DNA from: Modestobacter sp. VKM Ac-2985 | GTDB lineage: Bacteria > Actinomycetota > Actinomycetes > Mycobacteriales > Geodermatophilaceae | Assembly (NCBI RefSeq): GCF_026967925.1 | Contig: NZ_JAPVBI010000003.1 | Coordinates: forward strand, 1,190,325 to 1,254,324 | Direction of reading: 5' to 3' | DNA: 64,000 bases | Shown here: one piece after another, positions 24,428 to 36,845 of the stretch | Layout: each line of letters opens with the position of its first letter | How positions within the stretch are numbered: position 1 is the first letter of the stretch | Program-made: the position numbers and the translations under genes | Notes under the pieces: generated by a model | What the model saw: only the letters and a program-made list of their open reading frames with translations | Database searches by the model: none | Told to the model about the DNA's origin: nothing

Positions 24428-25285
24428 TTGATCACCGTCACCGGAGCCACCGGCCAGCTCGGCCGCCTCGTCGTCACCGGACTGCTCGACGCCGGGGTGC
24501 CCGCCGGCGAGGTCGTCGCCGTCGTCCGCAGCCCGGAGAAGGCCGGTGACCTCTCCGCGCGCGGGGTGCAGGTCCGCCAGGCGGAGTACGGCGACGCGGC
24601 GAGCCTCCGGACCGCCCTGCAGGGCACCGACCGCCTGCTGCTCGTCTCCGGCAGCGAGGTCGGCCAGCGGGTCACCCAGCACGGCAACGTGCTGCAGGCC
24701 GCGAAGGCCGCCGGCGTCGGGCTGGTCGTCTACACCAGCGCGCCGAAGGCCGCCGACACCTCGCTGCCGCTGGCCCCGGAGCACGCCGCCACCGAGCGGC
24801 TGATCGCCGACGTCGGCCTCCCGGCGGTGGTGCTGCGGAACAACTGGTACCTGGAGAACCACGACCAGCCGATCCGCACGGCCGCCGAGACCGGCGAGGT
24901 CGTCGGCAGCTCGGGCGCAGGGACGATCGCGGCGGCGACGCGGGCCGACTTCGCGGCGGGTGCGGTCGCCGTCCTGACCGCCGCGGAGCCCGAGCCGGGC
25001 GTCGTGGAGCTGGGTGGCGACCAGCCGTTCACGCTCGCCGACCTGGCGGCCGCCGTCGCCGCCGAGACCGGCCGGGAGGTCACCTACCGCGACCTCTCCG
25101 CCCCGGAGCACCAGCAGTTCCTGCTCGGGCAGGGCCTGCCGCAGGAGACCGCCGAGTTCGTCGTCGCCCTCGACCAGTCGATCGCCCAGGGCGCCCTGGA
25201 GACCGGGAGCACCGCGCTGTCCGGGCTCATCGGCCGGCCGACCACGCCGCTCGCCGTGCACGTCCGCTCGGTCCTGAGGGGCTGA
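24428..25285 (+). CDS. NmrA/SDR-family NAD(P)H:quinone oxidoreductase (QorB type)
   Basis: 285-residue atypical short-chain dehydrogenase. It starts MITVTGATGQLGRLVV, the dinucleotide-binding loop; YTSAPKAADTSLPLAPEHAATERLI and VLRNNWYLENHDQPI are typical of E. coli QorB/YtfG. It probably reduces quinones or other electrophiles with NADPH. TTG 24428 is preferred because GAAGGAG lies 6 nt upstream and it begins at the conserved strand; ATG 24392, 12 codons earlier, lies inside the operator. It pairs with the divergent HxlR gene. Confidence 0.88.
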   Translation: MITVTGATGQLGRLVVTGLLDAGVPAGEVVAVVRSPEKAGDLSARGVQVRQAEYGDAASLRTALQGTDRLLLVSGSEVGQRVTQHGNVLQAAKAAGVGLVVYTSAPKAADTSLPLAPEHAATERLIADVGLPAVVLRNNWYLENHDQPIRTAAETGEVVGSSGAGTIAAATRADFAAGAVAVLTAAEPEPGVVELGGDQPFTLADLAAAVAAETGREVTYRDLSAPEHQQFLLGQGLPQETAEFVVALDQSIAQGALETGSTALSGLIGRPTTPLAVHVRSVLRG

Positions 25286-25293
25286 GCCCGCGT

Positions 25294-25340
25294 CCCGCCG
25301 GAGGAGGGCCGGGAGGAGTGCTCAGCGCTCCTTCGGCGGG
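25294..25340. terminator. Hairpin between the QorB-type gene and DUF3046
   Basis: 13-nt arms (25294-25306 with 25328-25340, one mismatch), partly inside the DUF3046 coding end, between converging genes. Confidence 0.45.
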
Positions 25341-25516
25341 ATGTCGTACTCCTTGCAGATCTCCAGCCAGACCGTGCGCACCGGCACGCCGGCCTCGATC
25401 GCCTGGGCGGGCGTGCGCCCACCCAGCGGGCCGAAGACGTGGTCGCTGGCCACGCTCTGCGCGCGGATCGCACCGAACTGGCGCTCCATCCGGGACCGGA
25501 ACTCCTGCAACCGCAC
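25322..25516 (-). CDS. DUF3046 family protein
   Basis: 64-residue cytoplasmic protein matching DUF3046 over its whole length (MRLQEFRSRMERQFG...SVASDHVFGPLGGRTPAQAIEAGVPVRTVWLEICKEYDIP). Function unknown. In mycobacteria the homologue (Rv2738c) lies directly upstream of recA; here an HxlR/QorB-type pair lies between them. Start GTG 25516. Confidence 0.9.
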   Translation of the reverse strand: MRLQEFRSRMERQFGAIRAQSVASDHVFGPLGGRTPAQAIEAGVPVRTVWLEICKEYDIPPKER

Positions 25517-25570
25517 GCCACGACGGTACCCACCGGCCGGTGGCCCGTGCGCCGGGCACCACCGGCGTCC

Positions 25571-25576
25571 TACCCT
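25571..25576 (+). promoter_or_regulatory. -10 element of a leaderless transcript
   Basis: TACCCT followed by 6 nt and ATG 25583. Confidence 0.5.
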
Positions 25577-25582
25577 CGGCGC

Positions 25583-25696
25583 ATGTTCCCCAGCACCGGT
25601 TCGCCCACCTGGGACCTCATCCTGCAGATCGGGCTCGTCGGCGCCCTGGTCGCGCTGCTGGTCCTGCTCGGGCGCGACTACCTCAACCGGCGCTGA
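25583..25696 (+). CDS. 37-residue single-pass membrane protein
   Basis: MFPSTGSPTWDLILQIGLVG begins a protein whose residues 12-30 form one membrane helix, with a short basic end (GRDYLNRR). There is no Shine-Dalgarno, but TACCCT lies 6 nt before ATG, the layout of leaderless actinobacterial genes. It converges on the MFS gene, overlapping it by 14 bp. No family recognised; the evidence is the promoter position and the clean helix. Confidence 0.5.
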   Translation: MFPSTGSPTWDLILQIGLVGALVALLVLLGRDYLNRR

Positions 25697-26963
25697 GGGA
25701 CCTCCGGGTCACTGCCCAGACCACCGCGAGCGGGCCGATGAGCACCGCGGAGACCACGGCCACCAGCCCGAAGCCGCCCAGCGCGAGCAGCGGTCCACCC
25801 ACCGCGCCGGCAACGGCCGCCCCCAGCCCCATGAGCAGGTCGGTGGCGCCCTGGGCGGCCGGGCGGACCTCGGTGGAGACGGACTCGGTGACCAGGGTCG
25901 ACCCGGCCACCAGGCCGCACGACCAGCCCAGCCCGAGCAGGAACAGCCCGGTGCCGAGCTGGAGGGCGGCCCCCGGCGGCGCGGTGCCGGCGACCACGGC
26001 GGCGAGCAGGAGCAGCACCCCGCCCAGGGCGACCGTCGCGGTGCGGCCGGCCCGGTCGGCGAGCCAGCCGACGACCGGGGAGAACAGGTACATCCCGGCC
26101 ACGTGCACGCTGATGACCAGGCCGATCACCCGCAACGTCGTCCCGTCGGCGTCGGAGTGGCCGGCCCCCATGTGCACCGGGGTCATCACCATCAGCCCGA
26201 CCATGACCGCGTGCGAGACGACGACGGCGGTCAGCCCCAGCCGCCCACCGGGGGTCGCCCACACCGCGCGCAGCGCCGCCGCCGAGCCCGACCGCAGCGG
26301 CGCCGGCCCGGCGGGGCGGTCGGCCGCGGTGAGCTGCCGGGCCAGCAGCAACGGGTCGGGGCGGAGCAGCACCAGCACCCCGAGGACGACCACCCCGAAC
26401 ACCGCGATCGACAGCACGAACGCCCCGCCGAGCGCCGGCAGCCCGAGGGCGCGCCCCAGGTCGTCGGCCGGGCCCGCCAGGTTGGGCCCGAGGACCGAGC
26501 CGATCGTGGTCGCCCAGACCACCAGGGACAGCGAGCGGCCACGGTGCTCGGGCTGGGCCAGGTCAGCGGCGGCGTAGCGGGCCTGCAGGCCGCTGGTGGT
26601 GGCCGCCCCGAACAGGAAGAGGCCGACGAGCAGGAGCAGCAGCGAGGACACCGCCGCGGCCCCGACGACGACCAGGGAGCCGAGGACCGCGATCCCGTAG
26701 CCCAGGGACAGGCCGGCGCGCCGGCCGTACCGGTCACTGACCTGCGCCAGCGGGACGGCGATCAGCGCGGCGCCCAGCACGCTCGCCGTCTGCCCCAGCC
26801 CGGCGGCGGCGTCACTCCCGGCGACGTCCCGGGCGAGCAAGCCGCCGACGGTGATGCCGATCGTCACCCCCAGCCCACCGAGGGCCACCCCTGCCGAGAG
26901 CACCGACAGCGTGCGGCGCTGGACGACGGCCTGGTCGGGCGGGGCGAGCGACGGTCGGGTCAC
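25683..26963 (-). CDS. MFS transporter
   Basis: 426 residues with about 12 membrane helices. MFS signatures VSDRYGRRAGLSLGYG (loop 2-3) and VGWLADRAGRTATV (loop 8-9) are present, and a cytoplasmic linker at about 205-230 separates the halves. Charge-poor helices and the motif placement suggest a drug:proton-type exporter; the substrate is unknown. Start GTG 26963 opens MTRPSLAPPDQ. It stands alone between the 37-residue gene and acyl-CoA dehydrogenase. Confidence 0.87.
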   Translation of the reverse strand: MTRPSLAPPDQAVVQRRTLSVLSAGVALGGLGVTIGITVGGLLARDVAGSDAAAGLGQTASVLGAALIAVPLAQVSDRYGRRAGLSLGYGIAVLGSLVVVGAAAVSSLLLLLVGLFLFGAATTSGLQARYAAADLAQPEHRGRSLSLVVWATTIGSVLGPNLAGPADDLGRALGLPALGGAFVLSIAVFGVVVLGVLVLLRPDPLLLARQLTAADRPAGPAPLRSGSAAALRAVWATPGGRLGLTAVVVSHAVMVGLMVMTPVHMGAGHSDADGTTLRVIGLVISVHVAGMYLFSPVVGWLADRAGRTATVALGGVLLLLAAVVAGTAPPGAALQLGTGLFLLGLGWSCGLVAGSTLVTESVSTEVRPAAQGATDLLMGLGAAVAGAVGGPLLALGGFGLVAVVSAVLIGPLAVVWAVTRRSLSAG

Positions 26964-27024
26964 CGGGCGAGTGTGCCCGACGGACGGGCCCCGCGGAGCA
27001 CGCAGCGAGCCGGACAGGCGCTGG

Positions 27025-28170
27025 TCACAGGCCCATCGAGCGACCCACGATCTCCTTCATGATCTCGTTGGTGCCGCCGTAGATCGACTGCACCCGGGCG
27101 TCCCGCCACGCCTTGGAGACCCGGTACTCGCTCATGTAGCCGTAGCCGCCGTGCAGCTGCAGGCACCGGTCGGCGACCTTGTTCTGCAGCTCCGTCGTCC
27201 ACCACTTGGCCATCGCGGCGTCGGTGGCGGTGAGGTCGCCGCTGTCGAGCTGGCGCACGCACTCGTCGACGAAGGTCCGGGCGATCGTGACCTCGGTCTG
27301 CAGCTCGGCCAGGACGAAACGGGAGTTCTGGAACGAGCCGATCGGGCGGCCGAACGCCGTCCGGGTGGTCACGTACTCGACGGTCAGCGCGAGCACGGTC
27401 TCGGCGGCGGCGACCGCAGAGACGGCGATGTGCAGCCGCTCCTGCGGCAGGTTCTGCATCAGGTGCGCGAAGCCGTGCCCCTCGGTGCCGAGCAGGTTGG
27501 CGGCGGGCACCCGGACGTCGTCGAAGAACAGCTCGGCGGTGTCCTGCGCCTTGAGCCCGACCTTGTCCAGGTTGCGGCCGCGGGAGAAGCCGGCCATGTC
27601 CCGCTCGACCATGAGCAGGCTCAGGCCCCGGGAGCCGGGCGCCTCGGGATCGGTACGGGCGACGACGACGACCAGGTCGGCGTTGATGCCGTTGGTGATG
27701 AAGGTCTTCGAGCCGTTGAGCACCCAGTCCGCGCCGTCCCGGCGCGCGGTGGTCCGGACGCCCTGCAGGTCGCTGCCGGCGGCCGGCTCGGTCATCGCGA
27801 TCGCGGTGATCAGCTCCCCGGTGCAGAACCGGGGCAGCCAGCGCTCCTTCTGCTCCTCGGTCGCGAGGTCCTGCAGGTAGGGGCCGACGACGTCGTTGTG
27901 CAGCCCGAAGCCCACGCCGCTGGCGCCGATCCGGACCAGCTCCTCGCTCAGCACGCAGGACCAGCGGAAGTCGCGCACCCCGCCGCCGCCGTACCGCTCC
28001 TCCACGCCCATGCCCAGCAGCCCCTGGGCGCCGGCCGCCGTCCACAGCTCCCGCGGCACGATGCCGGCCCGCTCCCACTCGTCGTGGAAGGGTGCGACCT
28101 CCTTCTCCAGCCAGCCCCGCACGCTCTGCCGGAAGTCCTCGTGGTCGGCCTCGTACAGGCTGTGACGCAT
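27025..28170 (-). CDS. Acyl-CoA dehydrogenase family protein
   Basis: 381-residue FAD enzyme introducing a trans-2 double bond into acyl-CoA. Signature 1 AIAMTEPAAGSDLQGVRTTA and signature 2-type QLHGGYGYMSEYRVSKAWRD, ending YGGTNEIMKEIVGRSMGL, are intact. The catalytic glutamate is the E of GGTNE, as in short/medium-chain and isovaleryl types. Chain-length preference cannot be set. Start ATG 28170. It may be transcribed with the KTSC gene 15 bp upstream. Confidence 0.93.
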   Translation of the reverse strand: MRHSLYEADHEDFRQSVRGWLEKEVAPFHDEWERAGIVPRELWTAAGAQGLLGMGVEERYGGGGVRDFRWSCVLSEELVRIGASGVGFGLHNDVVGPYLQDLATEEQKERWLPRFCTGELITAIAMTEPAAGSDLQGVRTTARRDGADWVLNGSKTFITNGINADLVVVVARTDPEAPGSRGLSLLMVERDMAGFSRGRNLDKVGLKAQDTAELFFDDVRVPAANLLGTEGHGFAHLMQNLPQERLHIAVSAVAAAETVLALTVEYVTTRTAFGRPIGSFQNSRFVLAELQTEVTIARTFVDECVRQLDSGDLTATDAAMAKWWTTELQNKVADRCLQLHGGYGYMSEYRVSKAWRDARVQSIYGGTNEIMKEIVGRSMGL

Positions 28171-28185
28171 GCCACGCAGTGTGGC

Positions 28186-28410
28186 TCAGTCCCAGCGCCG
28201 ACCGACAGCCCGGTGGCCGAAGTTCGGCTTGATCTCAGCGTTGAAGAAGCGGCCCTTGCTCTCCGCCCGGAGCAGCGACAGCACGCGCTCCGGCGGCACC
28301 TCGAGGAAGTGGTAGACGCGTCCGTCGCGGAAGACGAGCTCCAGCAGCTGCTGCTCCTCGTCGTACCCGACGGTCGCGATGTTGGACGACTGCACCGCTG
28401 TGCGCAGCAT
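28186..28410 (-). CDS. KTSC-domain protein
   Basis: 74 residues matching the KTSC domain along its length: SSNIATVGYDEEQQLLELVFRDGRVYHFLEVP, then SKGRFFNAEIKPNFG. The domain is often fused to lysyl-tRNA synthetase or RNA-related proteins and probably binds nucleic acid; the stand-alone role is unknown. It lies directly upstream of acyl-CoA dehydrogenase and divergent from lhr. Confidence 0.88.
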   Translation of the reverse strand: MLRTAVQSSNIATVGYDEEQQLLELVFRDGRVYHFLEVPPERVLSLLRAESKGRFFNAEIKPNFGHRAVGRRWD

Positions 28411-28538
28411 GGCTGCCCCCTGCCGAGCCGGATCACATCAGTGTGATCCGCGGGCGCCACGACGTCGACAGGTCGACAGGTCGACTCGTCGCCACCTCGA
28501 CGACGGCGAACTGTCGTACTCGCGTGGACACTGGTCGC

Positions 28539-33134
<4,596 letters not shown>

Positions 33135-33224
33135 GGCCAGGCCGACGGCGTCGACGTGCGCTCACCTGCGTTTCTCACCGCGCTGAGCGCCACTGCGCGC
33201 ACAACGGGTGAGCCCCAGGGGGAG

Positions 33225-33830
33225 TCAGCGGCTGCGGGAGCCCTGCAGCCAGGGAGCGAGCCAGCGGCTGAGCCGGGGCATGGACACCCGCAGCGCCGTC
33301 ACCACGTAGGCCGCCGACAGCAGCAGCCGCAGCAGCCAGGGCCAGTCGCCGACGAACGGGACGGCCAGGAGCTGGAAGGTCGTGGTGAAGAACAGGACCA
33401 CCGCGACGGTGAGCAGCCAGCTTCGCCAGGCCGGCCCCGGGCGAGGCGGCACCGCGAAGAAGGTCTGCAGACCCACGGCCCGGGCGATCCGCTCGTCCTC
33501 GGTCAGCCGGTGCACCCGATCCAGCGCCTCACGCCGTTCCGGGGAGCGCTCCCAGGTGCCCAGCGACTCCTCGTCCCGGAAGCGGTAGACCAGGTGGAAC
33601 TCGTCGCTACCTGGGCCAGGGCGCAGCAGCGACGAGCCGAGGTGCCCGGGGAACGTCGCGACCAACTGCTGCACGTCGGCGGCCCAGCGCTCGAAGGCGT
33701 TCTGCTGCTCCGGGCGCACCACCCGGGCGACGGTGACGGTGACCGGCTCCGGCGCCGGTGCGGGCTGCCGGGCCACGATGTTCCCGGCCAGACGTTCCGG
33801 GAGGCTGCGCAGGCGGGTCGTCACGGTCAC
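33225..33830 (-). CDS. Antibiotic biosynthesis monooxygenase (ABM) domain membrane protein
   Basis: 201 residues. An ABM ferredoxin-like domain (about 30-120: VTVTVARVVRPEQQNAFERWAADVQQLVATFPGHLGSSLLRP...FHLVYRFRDEESLGTWERSPER) is followed by two membrane helices (about 138-157 and 162-180) and a basic tail. Such ABM-plus-helix proteins are widespread and uncharacterised; heme or quinone-like small molecules are possible ligands. GTG 33830 is chosen because GAGGG lies 5 nt upstream. It converges on lhr. Confidence 0.85.
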   Translation of the reverse strand: MTVTTRLRSLPERLAGNIVARQPAPAPEPVTVTVARVVRPEQQNAFERWAADVQQLVATFPGHLGSSLLRPGPGSDEFHLVYRFRDEESLGTWERSPERREALDRVHRLTEDERIARAVGLQTFFAVPPRPGPAWRSWLLTVAVVLFFTTTFQLLAVPFVGDWPWLLRLLLSAAYVVTALRVSMPRLSRWLAPWLQGSRSR

Positions 33831-33968
33831 AGGATCCCTCAGCGCTGAAGGAACGCAGGCTGTTCCCGGCTGTCGCCCCACTCACACGAGGCCACCCGCC
33901 CGAGGGACGCCCCGACCGTCGGTACGCGAGGGCGGCGGTCACCGGCCCGCGCGGGGATCATGGGCGGC

Positions 33969-34820
33969 GTGCCCGAGGGAGACACCGTGTGGCTGGCCGC
34001 GCAGCGGATGCACACCGCGCTGGCCGGCGCCACGCTCCGCCGCGGTGAGCTCCGGGTGCCGCAGCTCGCCGCCGTCGACCTCACCGGCGCCACCGTCACC
34101 GAGGTCGTCCCCCGGGGCAAGCACATGCTCACCCGGCTGGCCGACGGCCGGACGCTGCGCACCCACTACCGGATGGACGGCAGCTGGCACATCTACCGAC
34201 GAGGCACCCGGTGGCGGGGCGGCCCCGGCCACAGCATCCGCGCGGTGCTCGCCACCGACGAGTGGGAGTGCATCGGCTACCGGCTGCACGACATGCGGAT
34301 CGTCCCCACCAGCCAGGAGGCCGAGCTGGTCGGGCACCTCGGACCCGACGTGCTGGGCCCGGACTGGGACGTCGAGGAGGCCCTGCACCGGCTCCGCTCG
34401 CAGCCGGACGAGCAGATCGGCGTCGCGATCCTGGACCAGCGCAACCTGGCCGGCATCGGCAACCTCTACAAGGTCGAGTCGCTGTTCCTGGCCGGCGTGC
34501 ACCCGTGGGCCAGGGTCGCCGACGTCCCAGACCTGCGGAACCTGGTCGAGCGGGCCCGCACGCTGATGCTGGCCAACCGCGGTCGCCCCGAGCAGAGCAC
34601 CACCGGGGAGACCCGCCGCGGCCAGGACCACTGGGTCGCCGGCCGGAAGGGCCGGCCGTGCCGCCGCTGCCGGACGCCGATCCTGCTGGGCGACCAGGGC
34701 CCGGACCTGCAGGAACGGGTCACCTGGTGGTGCCCGCGCTGCCAGGCCACGCCGGTGCCGGTCGACCCGCGGGCCCGCACCGGTGAGCCCGACACCGAGG
34801 CGCGTCGCGCCCGGTACTGA
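33969..34820 (+). CDS. Fpg/Nei family DNA glycosylase (Nei2 type), copy 1
   Basis: 283-residue bifunctional DNA glycosylase/AP lyase for oxidised bases. After Met removal the catalytic Pro1-Glu2 is exposed (VPEGDTVWLAAQRM). The conserved lysine lies in RGKHML, the H2TH helix in DQRNLAGIGNLYKVESLFLAGVHPW, and the zinc finger in PCRRCRTPILLG...WWCPRCQ. GTG 33969 is fixed by the need for PEGD at the N-terminus. It follows lhr by about 830 bp with one opposite-strand gene between and is 63 bp upstream of a close paralogue. Confidence 0.95.
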   Translation: MPEGDTVWLAAQRMHTALAGATLRRGELRVPQLAAVDLTGATVTEVVPRGKHMLTRLADGRTLRTHYRMDGSWHIYRRGTRWRGGPGHSIRAVLATDEWECIGYRLHDMRIVPTSQEAELVGHLGPDVLGPDWDVEEALHRLRSQPDEQIGVAILDQRNLAGIGNLYKVESLFLAGVHPWARVADVPDLRNLVERARTLMLANRGRPEQSTTGETRRGQDHWVAGRKGRPCRRCRTPILLGDQGPDLQERVTWWCPRCQATPVPVDPRARTGEPDTEARRARY

Positions 34821-34883
34821 CCACGCGAGCACCCGACGGCCGCCAGCTCAGCGGGAGCCCACGCGGACGGGGATCATGGCGGG

Positions 34884-35735
34884 ATGCCCGAGGGAGACAC
34901 GGTCTGGCTGGCCGCGCAGCGGATGAACACCGCGCTGGCCGGGGCGACGCTCACCACCGGCGAGCTCCGGGTGCCGCAACTGGCCACCACCGACCTGGGC
35001 GGTGCCACCGTCACCGAGGTCGTCCCGCGCGGGAAGCACATGCTGATCCGGCTGGCCGACGGCCGGACGCTGCGCACCCACTACCGGATGGACGGCAGCT
35101 GGCACATCTACCGCACGGGCACCCCGTGGAAGGGTGGCCCGGCACACAGCATCCGGGCCCTGCTGTCGACCGGCGAGTGGGACTGCGTCGGCTACCGGCT
35201 GCACGACATGACGATCGTGCCGACCAGCGCCGAGGGCGAGCTGGTGGGCCACCTCGGCCCCGACGTGCTCGGGCCGGACTGGGACCTGGACGAGGCGCTC
35301 CGCCGGCTGCGGTCGCACCCCGGCGAGCAGATCGGCGTCGCGATCCTGGACCAGCGCAACCTGGCCGGCATCGGCAACCTCTACAAGGTCGAGACGCTGT
35401 TCATGACCCGCACCCACCCGTGGACCCGCGTTGCCGACGTCCCGGACCTCCCGGGCCTGGTCACCCGCGCCCGCACCTTGATGCAGGCCAACCGCGACCG
35501 ACCCGAGCAGAGCACCACCGGCTCCACCCGGCGCGGGGAGGACCACTGGGTGTTCGGCCGCCGCGGCCGGCCGTGCCGCCGCTGCCGCACCCCGATCCTG
35601 CTCGGCGACCAGGGGCCGGACACGCAGGAACGGGTGACGTACTGGTGCCCGTCGTGCCAGGCCGCCCGCAGCCCGATCGACCCGCTGGCCCGCACCGGGG
35701 AGCCTGGCCACCCGGCGTCCATCGCCGCCAGCTGA
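34884..35735 (+). CDS. Fpg/Nei family DNA glycosylase (Nei2 type), copy 2
   Basis: 283-residue paralogue of the preceding gene; most residues are identical along the whole length, and the catalytic PEGD, RGKHML, H2TH (DQRNLAGIGNLYKVETLF) and CRRCRT...YWCPSCQ zinc finger are all kept. Differences cluster in the linker after the first strand layer (TTGELRVPQLATTDLGG), around the H2TH exit (MTRTHPWTRV) and at the C-terminus. ATG 34884. Both copies are preceded by the same GGGGATCATGG. Apparently a tandem duplication with both copies functional; damage preference may have diverged. Confidence 0.95.
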   Translation: MPEGDTVWLAAQRMNTALAGATLTTGELRVPQLATTDLGGATVTEVVPRGKHMLIRLADGRTLRTHYRMDGSWHIYRTGTPWKGGPAHSIRALLSTGEWDCVGYRLHDMTIVPTSAEGELVGHLGPDVLGPDWDLDEALRRLRSHPGEQIGVAILDQRNLAGIGNLYKVETLFMTRTHPWTRVADVPDLPGLVTRARTLMQANRDRPEQSTTGSTRRGEDHWVFGRRGRPCRRCRTPILLGDQGPDTQERVTYWCPSCQAARSPIDPLARTGEPGHPASIAAS

Positions 35736-35738
35736 CGG

Positions 35739-35776
35739 CCGGAGCCCCGCCGTCCACCAGGACGACGGGGCTCCGG
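35739..35776. terminator. Terminator between nei2 copy 2 and pspA
   Basis: 16-nt arms with one mismatch (35739-35754 with 35761-35776), 6-nt loop, between converging genes. Confidence 0.75.
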
Positions 35777-35798
35777 GTCAGGGCCGCTGCTGGTCGGG

Positions 35799-36650
35799 CT
35801 ACTGCTCCGGGCGCTCGGCCGACTGCGCCGCGCGCTGCTCGGTGTTCAGCCCGAGGTCGTCGGTGGCGCCCTGCCCGGCCTCGATCGCGCCGGCGGCCTT
35901 GGTGCCCTCGACCGCCTGGGGACCGGTGGCACCGCCCATCCCGGCCCGGATCTCGGCGAGACGGGAGGCGCCGGCGACGTCGATCGTCGCCTTCTCGACC
36001 TCGAGCATCCGGCCCTCGACCGAGTCCTGCGCGAGCTCCGCCTGACCCAGTGCGGTGGCGTAGCGCGCCTCGATCTTGTCCCGGACCTCCCCGAGGTTGG
36101 GGGTGTTGCCCGGCGCGGAGAGCTCGTTGACCGACCGCAGCGAGGCGGAGACCTGCTCCTGCATCTTGGCCTGCTCCAGCTGGGACATCAGCTTGGTGCG
36201 CTCGGCCAGCGTCGACTGCAGCCGCATCCGGCTGGTCTCGACCGCGCCCTTGGCCTGCTCAGCGGCCTGCAGCGCCTCGTCGTGGCTGCGCTTGAGGTCC
36301 TCGACCGACTGCTCGGCGCCGACCAGCTGGGTGGCGAAGGCCTGTGCCGCCTGCTCGTAGTCGGCGGCCTTGGCGGCATCCCCAGCGGCGCGGGTCTGGT
36401 CGGCGAGGGTCAGTGCCTGCCGCGCCGACGCCTGCAGCTTCTCGATCTCACCCAGCTGCCGGCTGAGCCGCATCTCCAGCTGCCGCTGGTTGCCCAGCAC
36501 CGCAGCGGCCTGGTTGGCGAGAGCCTGGTGCCGCTGCTGCTCCGCCTCGATCGCCTGCTGGATCTGGATCTTCGGGTCAGCCCGCTGGTCGATCTGGTTG
36601 TTGGCCGAGGCCGTCAGGTACTTCCACAGCTTCACGAACGGGTTCGGCAT
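35799..36650 (-). CDS. PspA/IM30 family protein
   Basis: 283-residue coiled-coil protein of the ESCRT-III-related PspA/Vipp1 family that binds stressed membranes. It starts [27 protein letters not shown], with the membrane-binding amphipathic helix and first helix. Long heptad helices run to about residue 210, and a C-terminal region ending [18 protein letters not shown] is partly disordered. ATG 36650 follows AGGAGGAG. In mycobacteria pspA lies beside clgR; here ClgR is 9 kb away. No clgR-pspA operon is visible. Confidence 0.93.
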   Translation of the reverse strand: MPNPFVKLWKYLTASANNQIDQRADPKIQIQQAIEAEQQRHQALANQAAAVLGNQRQLEMRLSRQLGEIEKLQASARQALTLADQTRAAGDAAKAADYEQAAQAFATQLVGAEQSVEDLKRSHDEALQAAEQAKGAVETSRMRLQSTLAERTKLMSQLEQAKMQEQVSASLRSVNELSAPGNTPNLGEVRDKIEARYATALGQAELAQDSVEGRMLEVEKATIDVAGASRLAEIRAGMGGATGPQAVEGTKAAGAIEAGQGATDDLGLNTEQRAAQSAERPEQ

Positions 36651-36774
36651 GGCTCCTCCTGGTCCGGTGCTCCAGCCCCGCCGGGCGGCGGGCGGTGCGA
36701 CACGGATGACGCTGTCCCGATCATCGTCCCAGGCCGCGTCCCCGGCCAGCCACCGCACGCCGCACACCGCCCCC

Positions 36775-36817
36775 CGAGCTCGCGGCGGCCCCCCTGCAGG
36801 GGCCCGCCGCGAGCTCG
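36775..36817 (-). terminator. Terminator of pgi
   Basis: 14-bp perfect stem CGAGCTCGCGGCGG (36775-36788 with 36804-36817) extended by C/G runs, between the pgi stop and the pspA start. Confidence 0.75.
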
Positions 36818-36845
36818 CGAGTGGTGGGGGGCAGGGGGTCCTTCG

